The notes beneath the pieces are model-generated. The model did not search any database. It worked only from the letters and a program-made list of their open reading frames with translations, and was not told the origin of the DNA. Below are positions 34,830-46,040 of a DNA stretch of 64,000 nt, piece by piece (within the stretch, counting starts at the first letter, position 1; every line of letters begins with the position of its first letter). Origin of the DNA: Euclidia mi (Eukaryota; Arthropoda; Insecta; Lepidoptera; Erebidae); contig OX123186.2 in NCBI GenBank assembly GCA_944739405.2, positions 86,531,034-86,595,033 of the forward strand. Reading direction: 5' to 3'. A program made the position numbers and the translations under genes.

Positions 34830-35908
34830 TACTATTTAAAAATATATTTATTGCTTTTCGATGTATTCTCCGCGAAATTTGACACATTTTTCCATACGAT
34901 GGAACCAATCATTGAAGCAACCTTTCCATTCGGAAGTTGGGGTCTCCAAAAGGGCCGTTTTGTAGGCGTCCACAGTTCTTCTGGTGATGAAAATCTCTGT
35001 CTACGCAGTTTATTCTTTATTTTAGGGAAAGTATAAAAATCATTAGGGCTTAGGTCGGGGCTCTACGGCAGATGCTCTAATAACTCTATGTTTTCTTGCT
35101 CAAAAAACTATTTTGATACTGTGCGCAGTGTGAGAACTCGCATTGTCGTGATGGAGGATGATGTAGCGGTTGCAGTTCTCTTTACGGAGTTCAGGAACGA
35201 CCTGTGGCAAACAAATGCTAGCATACCATACTGCATTGACCGTTCTTTGTCCTTCAAGAGGAATAGTCGTAACATGGCCAGTTTTGGAGACAAACGTTGC
35301 CACCATTTTTTTGCAACACTCCGTGAACGATAAATTATTGTTGGCTGTAACTGACATTTTTAAACACCCAAACTCGTGACTGGTTTTTTGTTTCTTGTTC
35401 GTACGCGTATATCCAGAATTCGTCACCTGATACGATGTTGTATACAGCATTTGAGGATCCTGTGTGGAATCTTTCGAGAGTTCTGACGCACCAAGTAACG
35501 CGAGCCGCTTTTTGCTCTTCACAGAGCGAATGCGGTATCCATCGGGAAAACAACTTTTTTACACCTAATTGTTCATGCAAAATTATTTGTATTTGACTCA
35601 TGCCAATGTCTAAAATTGCATAAATTTCGCGGTATGTCACATGTCGATCTTCCTCAATCAGCTTACGCACAGCATCAACGTTTTCTTAGGTGACTGAAGT
35701 TTTTGGACTACCTTGACGGAGATCATCTGAGCTTGACACGTCAACGTTGAAATTCAGCAAACCAGCGATAAATTGTGGTTTGGGATGGGGCTTCATCACC
35801 AAATGCAGAAATCATCCGGTCAACACACTGTTTTTGTGTTAAACCACTTCGAAAGTCATAATAAATAATCGCTCTTGAATTTACTCGAGTCAATTCCATT
35901 TTATCCAT
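34830..35908 (-). pseudogene. Mariner transposase, degraded
   Basis: Reading downwards from ATG at 35,908 (or 35,899): LTRVNSRAIIYYDFRSGLTQ and PSQTTIYRWFAEF (N-terminal helix-turn-helix), KLIEEDRHVTYREI, LGVKKLFSRWIPHSL, IVSGDEFWIYAYE (first catalytic aspartate, GDE-W), RYIILHHDNASSHTA (second aspartate, HDNA) and a C-terminal part with SPDLSPNDF (the DD34D third aspartate). Several stops and frameshifts interrupt it, around 35,690-35,750, 35,340 and 35,075. This cut-and-paste enzyme is inactive. I could not define its TIRs or TA target. Confidence 0.88.
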
Positions 35909-36028
35909 ATAAACTTTTATTCTATTCTATTCTATTTTCTCAACGACTAAACAAGTTTGACAAAACCGAGATACCTTGTGAGAAGACCGAGAATCTTTTT
36001 TTAAATAAATAAAGTGTATTCGATTTTT

Positions 36029-36953
36029 CCTATTCAGCTCCAGCGAGGGGTGAGACAGGGGGATGTCATATCCCCGAAACTGTTTACCACTGCGCTGGAG
36101 GATGTTTTCAAGATTCTGGACTGGAATGGACTCGGCATCAACATCAACGGCCAGTACATCACTCACCTTCGATTCGCAGACGATATCGTAGTCATGGCTG
36201 AGAGTTGAGACCATGGAAGACCTAGGCACAATGCTCGATGGCCTCTGTAGAGTCTCCCAACAAGTAGGTCTTAAGATGAACATGGACAAGACGAAAATCA
36301 TGTCGAACGTCCATGTTGTACCTGCTCCTATTCAGGTTGGGAACTCTACGCTCGAAGTTGTCGACAAGTATATCTACCTGGGACAAGTAGTCCAATTAGG
36401 TAGGTCCAACTTCGAGAAGGAGGTCAATCGTCGAATCCAACTCGGTTGGGCAGCGTTCGGGAAGCTAAGACATCTTCTCGTCCGATATCCCGCAGTGTCT
36501 CAAGACGAAAGGCTTTGACCAGTGTGTATGCCAGTGATGACTTACGGATCAGAGACGTGGTTGCTCACTATGGCCCTTATCAGAAGGCTCAAGGTCACTC
36601 AGAGGGCGATGAAGAGAGCTATGCTTGGAGTTTCCCTGCGAGATCGAATCAGAAATGAGGAGATCCGCAGTAGAACCAAAATCGCCGACATAGCTTTCCG
36701 GATAGCCAAGCTGAAGTGGCAGTGGGCAGGGCACATAGCTCGAAGAACGGTGGCCGTTGGGGCAGAAAAGTTCTGGAGTGGCGGCCACGTACCGGACGAC
36801 GCAGCAGAGGTAGGCCCCCGCAAGGTGGACCGGCGATCCGTCAAGATCGCGGGAGGTCCAACCGCCTCCCGCGATCTGCGGGCGGCTCAAGACCGGTCTG
36901 TGTGGAGAACCTTGGGGGAGGCCTATGTCCAGCAGTGGACGTCGTTTGGCTGA
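36029..36953 (+). pseudogene. RTE reverse transcriptase C-terminal part, frameshifted
   Basis: LQRGVRQGDVISPKLFT (motif B) and LRFADDIVVMAES (motif C) end at a stop at about 36,208. Another frame resumes MEDLGTMLDGL, STLEVVDKYIYLGQVV and EVNRRIQLGWAAFGKL. After further frame changes come VMTYGSETW, QRAMKRAMLGVSLRDRIRN, KLKWQWAGHIAR and the C-terminus EAYVQQWTSFG. It is the same family as the reverse copy at 25.3-26.9 kb and the tail at 61.3 kb. The catalytic FADD is intact but the gene is not. Confidence 0.9.
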
Positions 36954-36960
36954 TATATAA
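36029..36960 (+). mobile_element. RTE LINE, 5'-truncated, 12-bp TSD
   Basis: The insertion is flanked by TATTCGATTTTT at 36017-36028 and 36961-36972. It is truncated at RT motif B and ends with the ATGTCCAGCAGTGGAC tail. It lies inside the 4.9-kb TIR element. Confidence 0.93.
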
Positions 36961-37029
36961 TATTCGATTTTTAAAACCAAAGAGTTTTCAATTAAAAAGA
37001 TTGTAATATGACAGGAACAATGGAAATAT

Positions 37030-37952
37030 TCCATTCCCGATACTTTTAGTGCAGCCTATGTATTAATGAAGGTTTTTCCCGTCATGACCTTATTTTCCTT
37101 ACTTACCGCTTAAAACCACCTAAATCCCCTCCTAAAATCCGGTACATGCGTTGTTTTGGTCGCATGGATGTTAACAAACTCGTTCAGGATGCTTCTATGA
37201 TAAATTGGGACAACATGTTTTCTGCCTCCACTGTTGACGAAAAAGTATTTCTTTTCAATAGCTCGATTTGTCGTTTATACGATGTTCATGCCCCAGTGAG
37301 GTAGGTCAAACTGAGGCATCCTCTAGCACCCTGGCTTACGGCGGGTATCCGTATGGCAATGCGCCGCAGGGATCGGGCGTTTAGGAAATATAAAAAGGAC
37401 CGGTGCGAGGAAAACTGGGCGCTATTCAAATCTGCAAGGAATCGGTGTAATCAAATGGTGCGAAATGCCAAACGCCGACACATTCTCAACAATATCACTT
37501 CTTCATCGCCTGCCAATATCTGGAAGTTCCTTGGAACTCTTGGTATTGGCAAGCATCATCGGTGTGACTTCCGTCTGACACTTGACTTGGATGATATTAA
37601 CCAATGTTTCACCACTCCCACTCCATTGGATCACCAGACCAAGTGTCTGGCAGTCAACTATTTAAGTAACTTATCCGACCTAAACATTGAATCTTTCCAA
37701 TTTTCTCCAAAGTCTTCGGATGATATCAAAAAGATAATCCTTTCCATGAAATCTAATGCCGTGGGACATGACAACATCAGCCGCCGTATGGTTATGACCA
37801 TCTTGGATCAACTACTTCCGGTGATCTCTCACGTCATTAACTTTTCCCTTGAGTCTGGTTCTTTTCCGTCCCTGTGGGGCAAGGCCCACGTTATCCCTCT
37901 AGCCAAGACCTCCAATCCTTCTCTTCCCAACCAGTTTCGACCTATATCCATA
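37030..37952 (+). pseudogene. LINE ORF2 piece: endonuclease end, linker and RT start
   Basis: SRHDLIFLTYRLKP matches the SDH region at the end of APE endonucleases. VDEKVFLFNSSICRLYDVHAP, PWLTAGIRMAMRRRDRAFR and FKSARNRCNQMVRNAKRR form the linker. MKSNAVGHDNISRRMV and QFRPISIL mark the RT start, where it stops at a 14-bp direct repeat (TCCATACTCGTTCA twice). One stop at about 37,301-37,303 lies in the linker. This is a different family from the LINE at 27.6-30 kb. Confidence 0.85.
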
Positions 37953-38254
37953 CTCGTTCATGTCCATACTCGTTCACGGTTCGCGGCGACTGAAGCACCG
38001 CGGGGGCACGCGCGTTACTCACAGTGACGTAAATCAAAGACTCTGGCGCCGAAACGATATGTCTTACCCGACAACGGATAAATGATTTATACAAAATTTT
38101 GACTATCTTAACGAATGTAGATTTCCTAATTCCAGTAGAGTAAAAATGTTTTAACTTCCACCACTTAGAATACAATATGTCTGATGAGACGAGTCTTTAT
38201 TAAATTAGTTCAAGAAGAAGGATTTAACCGCCGAGTATAAAGAATTTTTATTAA
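37953..38254. other. CpG-rich patch and unassigned DNA
   Basis: 37,970-38,050 is CpG-rich (GGTTCGCGGCGACTGAAGC) and open in one frame, but resembles nothing I know. It may be another element end. Confidence 0.4.
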
Positions 38255-38445
38255 ATATGAAAATGATTTAAGCGCCTGTGTGTATTAATATCAGACGCAT
38301 GGTAAATGGTTTAAGCGACATAAGGTATTGATTTCAGCAGCAGGCTAAATGTTTTAAGCGACACCAAGTATGAATTTCAGGTGCAAGCAAAATGCTTTAA
38401 GCGACGGTATGTATATATTTTAGGCGCAGGCAAGACGATTCAAAC
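38255..38445. repeat. Right subterminal repeat array of the 4.9-kb element
   Basis: About four units of roughly 55 bp contain GCAGGCTAAATG-TTTAAGCGACA and GTATGAATTTCAGG. They are better preserved than the left array. Confidence 0.85.
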
Positions 38446-39047
38446 ACCTTATCTTACCAAACTTATGCCGGGGAAAATAGCTCAAGTCAAAAACACTAAA
38501 TATTTCGCCTGTATGAAGTCCATTTTTTCTTAAATTGTGAAAAAATTTTGTCGGTTCAATCAAAGCTACTCCGAACTGCGCCTAAATTTACTATTGTTTT
38601 AAGCGCCAAAAAAGTGCCCAGATCAGCACGAAACCGAGTGCAAACGACGCAGAAAAAGCCGGCGATTCCGAATATGTATATAACTCAATATCGGCTAGGA
38701 TGTCGCTTAATACATTTTGCCCGTGAACCCTCGATATAATATACATTAAATATTTTTTTAACATTATCGTGAATTGTTTCTAGATGAAGGCAAAGATACT
38801 TACCTTTTTTCTATTAAACAAATACGATTGTTTTGTAAATGGTAACTCTGAAAATGACATTAAACAAGCACCGGAAATGAATGTATTCAATAAATAGTTT
38901 ATCAATTTAGATAATTTAACGTACGCTTTTATAATTGAAACTAAAAACGTACAAAATACGAAATAATTATATTAATAAGTTTTTCATAAGTTACGTTTAT
39001 AGCTACGCTTCTAACACTTCACAGGTATAATCTTGCCATTGTTCTTT

Positions 39048-39390
39048 ACGCAGTGGCGGGAGACTGATCTGGCAGAAGTTGCCTTGCGCAGCTTTGGCGA
39101 GCGACTAGAAAGCACGACTCTCTGAAGGATATCTTCCAAGCCACGCACCAATTCTGGCAACGAGTTCTGCCTTGGCCTCAGCAATAGCCTTCTTGCTGGA
39201 TCTAGAAGCGGCGTTGAATAACCGTTTCTTCTCCCCGACCCGAGGACTTCGACTCTTCCTGGCCCCGTTCCAGGCCATCTATGCTGACCGCTTTTGTTGC
39301 GCAGTCTCCCTACAGGTTTTATTAAACCACGGGCGGCTGCGCCCAACAACAGGAATGTGGACGTTGGGGATGAATAATTCCATCCCCAGG
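39048..39390 (-). pseudogene. LINE ORF2 linker, upstream part of the split LINE
   Basis: Reading downwards, PVVGRSRPWFNKTCRE follows the endonuclease end. Then KKRLFNAASRSSKKAIAEAK and a SLAKAAQGNFCQISLPPLR stretch lead up to the break at 39,048. In this LINE family the next residues are those found at 30,007. Two stops (TAG codons) interrupt it. The competing longer reverse frame (39,011-39,448) has no resemblance to anything. Confidence 0.75.
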
Positions 39391-39779
39391 AGTACCACTT
39401 ACACACACCTAACATTAGAATTGACTCAAAAAGAAGCACAAAATTCAAACATAGTTTTGATATTGCGTCAGCTATTTATATCATAATATAGTGACTTTCT
39501 CTCGATTCTAGCGTAACCGTTAAAAGTGAGGAAGATTGATTTAACGGTTGTGTGTATTTTATTGTTGTTCAATATTTTAATAGGCGTTGTGTTTACGTCT
39601 TGTGTTTGTAGAAACTTTTATGTACTATGTTTAATAGAAAATGTAACATAAAATATTTTTATCGCTGTTATAACTATGTACGTTACCTACGTACATAGTT
39701 ATTCTTTTGAAATTTGCTCGAGAAAGTTTAGATTTTTTAATATGCAACCTTACTAATACTGTAAGTTTAGACTAAACTG
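39391..39779. other. Unassigned; a perfect 14-bp palindrome
   Basis: 39670-39683 and 39689-39702 are exact complements (ATAACTATGTACGT) around a TACCT loop. Nothing else is recognised. Confidence 0.6.
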
Positions 39780-39975
39780 TAAAAAGATCACTAACCACTA
39801 GTGGTTCCTCTGCCTGCTAAGTCAGAGATTAAATTCCCATCCAGAGTATTTTTATGCGATAAGAACTATTATTTGTTCTATGTGTGCGTGTAAATTATCG
39901 TTTGTCCCGTGCCTCCGAGAGCACTTGAAGCCGTCGGTCCCGGCTGTTTGACAGTCGTTATAGGGAATCAAGTAC
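39780..39975 (+). mobile_element. tRNA-derived SINE, diverged
   Basis: A head ACTAACCACTAGTGGTTCC and a mutated B box (GATTAAATTCCC) precede TTATTTGTTCTATGTGTGCG and CCGTGCCTCCGAGAGCAC. The body is shared with 11.4 and 47.9 kb. Confidence 0.65.
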
Positions 39976-40644
39976 CTATTAACAAATATAGCTAGCCCTT
40001 TGGGTTGCGAAGTTCAGACAGTCGCTCTGTGGAAAAGCTAATATTCAGTAAAATCAGTTATACTGGAAAGTAGACCCCCGGTTCTAACTGAGATAGAGGA
40101 TGACGGTAATTTATTTGTAGAAACGAATACATACTATTACAATACAATTATCCATTTATCTGCATATTATAGTACAAACTCTCCTTAATTTGAGTTAGAT
40201 TTTCCGTGTTAGAGTTGTCCTACGATATTGTTATAGGATATTATTCTAGTTGGCCAGCAACGATTGCTAGTAAAATTGATCTCGTCAAAAAACATATCAA
40301 ATGAAATGGCACGTGTATATATAAACCTGATACGATACATATTGTACTTAAAACACCAGCGCAAAAGCTGAGATTAAAAAATAAAATGATTCATGTTGAT
40401 TTACTTCCTCCACCATTCACCTCTCCTATTTACCACTAAGTCAATTTATTTATCTCTCTAGACTGATGAACTTAAAAAGGAAAATAACCCGTAATTCTAT
40501 TTAACTTACGCTTCACAGTATTTAAAACATTTTTATCACAAACATTTCTTTTATTTACAGAACTTCGTTACGGTTGGTCAAATACGGGTTCCACGAGTTA
40601 CATTGAAATACGATTTTTTTAAACAAATATTTAATTTATTTATT

Positions 40645-40716
40645 TTTATTTATAGACTCACGCCTGTATCCCCGAAGGGGTAGACAGAGGTGTAATATTA
40701 CACCCACATTTCGCCA
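40645..40716 (-). mobile_element. SINE 3' fragment, reverse strand
   Basis: GACTCACGCCTGTATCCCCG and GGGGTAGACAGAGGTGTAAT match the complement of the 3' end of the SINE at 58.2 kb. An A/T-rich tail lies on the left. Confidence 0.8.
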
Positions 40717-42296
40717 TTAATTTTTAAATAAATATGTTCATATTTTACTGTAAATTTTTAACAAATGTATTATTTGTGTAAGCTACATTAATGTGGGCTT
40801 AGGCCTTGTTTACACCGTCCTTAGTATCACGTTAAATAACGTTTAATTATATATCTTAAAATAATCTTCAGTCAATCGCATTTGTGTTACTTACCTAATG
40901 TACGTTTGATTGAATGTAAACCTGTCCCTAATTACTTTATTCTTCCATGGAACTTAGGGGCTATATGGGTCCAATTGTTAATAATTAAATTGTGAATCTG
41001 CGCGTATTGTGTGGCGGTTTAGGCGGCCGGCATACCGTTAGGTACTATGCTGAGTGTTGTAGATTCGACTAATCCATAAATTAGTTTTATTTTGAAGCCG
41101 TTACACACAGTCATGTTATTTTCGATGTTTTTTGCAAGGCAAATTATAATATTCCCTCCCATACAAGTAATTCCGTAATGGAACATTTCTGAATATTAAA
41201 GATGGCCCATAGCACAAATACACGGCAAATATACTTAGGTGTTAGTTTTCGACGAATCTGCGGGAAGGAATCAAGTACCTATCACACTAAAATAGCTTTT
41301 AAAATTTTACTCTTAATCGGAAATTAAACTATTAGTATATTCTTTAAGCAGGAAAAACTCATAAACCGTTGTGATAAAAGTGTAAAAAATACATTAAAGT
41401 TTAGTTTAATCCAACGAAAGTCGCATCGCGGCCGCTTGTAATATGAAAATTAGTTTGGAAGAGCCTACGGCTGCGGCCCGAGACGTCAACAAACTTTGAT
41501 GAAGTTCCACTTGATTTAGATTCATAACTTTTCTTATGGCATCTGGATTGCGTACTTAGGCTTTGATGTTAGTTTTGTGTAGGAGAATAATGGTGAATAA
41601 TTTGAGTAATGATGGGTCAGCGCAAAAACGTCAGCAAAATGTCACACAGCAGTTGAATTTTGAAAATGATGGAAATGAAACGTCTATGCATTGTAAAAAC
41701 TGTCAATAATTGGGGCACACTATCCCAGGGGGTGAACCCAGATTATAATTTGACTTTCCTCAAACCAAGAGTCAATCTCCGAAATATAATCAATGTTACC
41801 ACTATTATAAACGCTTAAAAAATTTGTAAGAATGAACAGACAGGTCAATTTGTGTTTAGTCGGTTATCACTAACTAGCAATGAATGTAATCCGGACAAAA
41901 CAAAAACATACATTATATTTACTATTTGTGACAAAGCTTAAAAAAGGCAACTACGAGTAACAGCTTTCGTATCTCCCATTGGGTAAATTTTCCCGCGTCA
42001 ACATGCCCGGATGCAGGATATGAATTGGCTATTACAGACTTTTTTATGCAAAACCGTGCACCTGCTATTGCGTGGCTAAGTGCAAAAACTCATCGGAAAG
42101 TTTCTATTTGTAATGTTAGTAATAACCTGGATGGAAAAACTAGTTACACTGGCATACAGCAGCTATGATCGGTAAGAAAGGACATAGACCCTTATCTGGA
42201 ATGACTGCTTTACGTAAAACAGAGTCCATTGTTTTTATGGTCACATTTTTGTTCCCGCATTATTATTATTCACTTATTGTTATTATCACATTTTTA
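40717..42296. other. Unassigned AT-rich stretch
   Basis: No credible gene or element end was recognised. Confidence 0.5.
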
Positions 42297-42791
42297 GGGT
42301 TCCGTACCTAAAAGGTAAAAAACGGGACCCTATTACTAAGGCTCCGCTGTCTGTATGTCTGTCTGTCACCAGGCTGTATCTCATAAGCCGTGATAGCCAG
42401 AAAACTGAATTTTTCACAAATTATGTGTTTCGGTTGCCGCTATAACAACATATACTAAAAATAAAAATAAAAAAATATAAAGGGTCCCATACATTGAACG
42501 TGGTTTTTTTCGTATTTTTTGCTCAAAATTACTAACGGTAACAGGTAGACGCTTTAAATTTTCACAGAATATGTAGTTGTATATTACCTTTCAAAATAAA
42601 TAATTAAGTAAAAAAAAGTAAATAATAAAGGGATCCCAGACAACAAACGTAATTTTAAAGCAATTTGTTACTCGATCTTAATAAACAGGTAGAAACTTAA
42701 AAAATATTAAATAAACATACAACAAACGTGATTTTCTTTGATAGATGATGGTACGGAACCCTTCGTGCGTGAGTCCGACTCGCACTTGCCC
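42297..42791. repeat. GGGTTCCGTACC interspersed repeat
   Basis: It opens GGGTTCCGTACC (42297-42308) and has the complement GGTACGGAACCC at 42750-42761. A GAGTCCGACTCGCACTTGCC end follows. Inside are CTGTCTGTATGTCTGTCTG and AATTTTCACAGAATATG blocks. I recognise it as a common moth repeat; the class is uncertain. A partial relative on the other strand is at 54,131. Confidence 0.75.
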
Positions 42792-45700
42792 AATTTTATT
42801 GTTCTTTCATTGCTTTTGGCAACAGCCTTGCTGACTATTAACTATGAAAGTGATACGCTTAACGATATGCCTAATATTTCATTTTTCTTTTTCAGATTAA
42901 ATTTTGCGATCGATAATTTGGCCATAAGTAGATGAGATGTCAGTCGCGTGTAAAACGCTACTTCAATTGGAGTTTAGCCCTTTAATTGAAGCCTAATTTA
43001 TTAGCATTAAAAATGTAGAATCGAAGTTTACCCTGCATAAAACCAGAAAGAAAAAATAAGGCAAATAGAGCAACTTTGTTCTGGGTCTTGTCCTACGCAT
43101 ATTCCGAATACACTTCAGAGGCCCAATTCCCGTAATACTATTTGTTCCAAATGCAATTTCGATCTTATGTGAGGGTCATACTTATGTCACTAGTGGTATT
43201 CACCTAAATTAACTGATACTTTAATGATATTGCGACTAGATCTTAAATTGGACACAGTGTCAAACTATGTGTCAACGTCGAACTATTTAAGTCAAATTAA
43301 ACGATGGTGACACTGAGCTAGCAGAATACCATTTGTGAGACAATCCCAAATATGATCTCATTTCGTTAAAAATACAGTATCGATGTCGGACAAAATACGA
43401 GTATTATTAGCCTTCTGTATTTAGCTTTAGCAACAGCGAACATTGAAGACAAGCAATTTTTCGTGAAGTTCCGCATAGTTTTAAATGGAAAGCTGTTTTT
43501 GAATTCACAACGGACGCAAAAAGTCACTCACAAAACACACTCAGCAATCATAACTCATACAATTATGAATCCCGCTATTTCAAGCCAACATTCTGCGAAA
43601 TGGTAATGCTTCCATTTTCAAGCCGACCTATTTAAATTGGGACAAGCGGGGCTCTACTACTCAAAACAGCACAAAGCAGAAGTTATGATCACTTTTCCAA
43701 TGCTAGCTCAGAAAAATACACTTGTATGAAAATTTCATCCATTAGCATTATTTGAAAACTAGATACAACTGACATTGGGGATTCTGTTTGCACTTTCTCT
43801 AAATAACAAAAGCTTTTTTAATTTGCTTTACCTTAAGAATTATTAAAATCAGCCATTAGCTTTATATTTCGTCGTAATTTAAGAGTTCTTTTGTAATGCT
43901 ATAGCAGAATATTTTGTAAGGTGTCTGTAACATGAGGTTTACGTGGGAGGGGAAATGATTTATTCAGAGATCTATCATTCCTCCCACTCAGTTGAACTCT
44001 GTTGGGGCTTCGACATTTTGTTGTAATTCCTTAATATTTTAATATGAAGCATTATAGCTAAAATCAATTTGTTTATCGCATTGTTATATAAATCATTCAT
44101 TGTTTACCGTTGGATGTAGACCGTGTGTTCTCGTCAGTCTATGTATACTGTGTAGATTGTCAGTTACGTACCTGTAAAGAAACAGAAAAAACATAAGTAT
44201 CAACATTAGTATTACAAAATATGTTTGACATATTTTGCACGGTGAGCTCGAGTCAAATATGTATCTCAAATCTCGAAATCCATGAATAAATCGGATATTG
44301 AATTAAGCGGTTAACTCTCGTTAACACCTTGTTAGTAGACATATGTACTAAGCTTAGACTTAAATTGCGGGCCGGGACTAATCTTGTCTTAATAAACATT
44401 AAGATTTGTTCTATCTGGGTATAATTTACTATAATTTGTCATGGATAAAATCTAAACATATTAAATGATATCTGTATGTAGCTAAAATCTATACTCTATA
44501 TTTAGCTTTAGCTGAAATGAGAGTCATAGTTATTAATATGCTGAGTCTTATTGTTAATAAAATAACGCAACATTTCAATAACGGTAATTGCACAGCACAT
44601 TTTCAGAGTCTCTGGCAGGATAACCGAAAATTTTTAAACATAGCAAGTCAAAAATGTACACCCGGTGTAGGTATCGAATCCAATATATCACTTCCACTAT
44701 AAACAATATTTCAAACATACATTAAATGCACAACAGGACCAAAAATTGCAGTTAGTATTAATAACGAAACAATACAACAAATAACTCCACTAAAAACAAA
44801 ATAAAACACGAAAGTAAATAGACAACACAGACACATCCAATTAATACGTCGAACAAGCGATATATAGTTCCCGTTACAAATATTGCATCCATAATTCAAA
44901 GCACATTTTCCGTTTATGCAAAATCTTATCTAATTACTTAAACCAAAGTTCCTCGACGAAAAGTTACCATCTCATCGAAGCTTAATGAAAATTGGAATAT
45001 CAGCTTCGTCCGCCGAGCATCCAATGGAAAACACCAAATATGCAAATGCATTTAAAATTGACTTCGAAATGGTGTGCCCTCGCCTTAAACTTTGCTTATT
45101 TATACAAGGCTTAGAGCACACTGGCGTATGCCGGAACTGTTGTAAATCTTGACATTGTTTTGGATGCCCCCGCAGATTACTTGTGTTTTGTCCGAAATCG
45201 TTTTTTTGGCTGCTTGGGATGAGAGATCCTTGAAATATTCAAATCGAAGCAAGATTCGCGCATTGGTCTAACTAGTTTGCAGAGAGGTTGAAATTCGATT
45301 TTTACATATACTATCTTTAATTTTCCATGACATTGTTTGATATTTTAAGGATTGTTATTCAATATATTTTTTGCCTTCTGTTCGCCTGATTCATTAACTT
45401 CAAATGGTATGTGAGTCATCCGCATGTTTTATGTAGAATCGGGTACAAAGATTTTGCTTCATATATCAATATAGAGATTGTAGATGATAAACTTAGGTTT
45501 TTTAATGACGAGAACCATACATTTTATAATGTTGATAGTCTTATTTAATCAGCTGACTGGTAAAGAATGCCTTTGGCATTATATCTGCCTTTGTACATAT
45601 TTTTATATGAGCAAGAATTTTTGAATAAAAATCTAAAATAGCAGGCGAGTCTTTGCAAGCAACTAACAGATATTGCATTTTATGCTCAAAAAGATGTTAT

Positions 45701-45979
45701 AGTAAACGTACCTGCCATTTCAGCAGGTCACTTCCATTAAAATTATTATCCAAGTACCTAACTATTTTGTTCTATGGCCAAAGCTTTTCGTAATTAAAAG
45801 TAGTCTGCACTCAGCAGTGACACTATGAAGTGTAGTGATTATAAACAAGGCTTTGTTGATAGAGTTTGTTAATGAATCTCCACGGATCATTGAAAAATCC
45901 ATGGATAGACCAGACGATAGATTTGTAGACGTACTAACTAATATTATATAACTGATCTCAATTGCTTATTTATTTTAGT
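42792..45979. other. Unassigned AT-rich stretch
   Basis: No frame, RNA gene or element signature was found that I could support. Confidence 0.5.
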
Positions 45980-46040
45980 TTTATTAACCCGACGTTTCGA
46001 CATATTTATTCTACATAAGCCGTGGCCACAACACAATAAG
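45980..46040 (-). repeat. GAAACGTCGGG repeat motif, reverse strand
   Basis: The reverse strand reads GTGGCCACGGCTTATG ... GAAACGTCGGGTTAAT. Related motifs lie at 53,866-53,885 (reverse) and 63,876-63,925 (forward). Probably the tail of an interspersed repeat. Confidence 0.5.

Larger units (their letters stand above)
33818..38733. mobile_element. 4.9-kb TIR element, 34-bp perfect TIRs, 9-bp TSD
   Basis: The TIRs at 33818-33851 and 38700-38733 are exact complements, starting CGAGGGTTCACGGGC and ending TTAAGCGACAT. ATATAATAT flanks both sides (33809-33817, 38734-38742). Nine-base TSDs are typical of Mutator-like elements, but this target is AT-rich, so the superfamily is open. Motifs AGGCTAAATG-TTTAAGCGACA repeat inside both ends. 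The middle is filled by a mariner, an RTE and a LINE piece; no transposase of its own is seen. Confidence 0.85.
30008..39047. mobile_element. 9-kb segment with inverted-repeat ends inside a LINE
   Basis: The left end AAAGAACAATAGCAAG (30008-30023) matches the complement of the right end (39032-39047) at 15 of 16 bases. More similarity follows inside (GAAGCGT near 30,056 and, complemented, 39,005). On both sides the flanks are adjacent parts of one reverse-strand LINE frame (ending LPPLR on the right, starting DDSLAH on the left). No TSD is obvious. Its own non-nested DNA is about 3.3 kb. It contains the CxxC gene relic, an RTE and a second TIR element. Confidence 0.65.

Noticed and set aside
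39011..39448. 145-residue reverse open frame as a gene
   Set aside because: The neighbouring frame carries the LINE linker motifs (PWFNKTCRE, AIAEAK, LPPLR). This one is its shadow.
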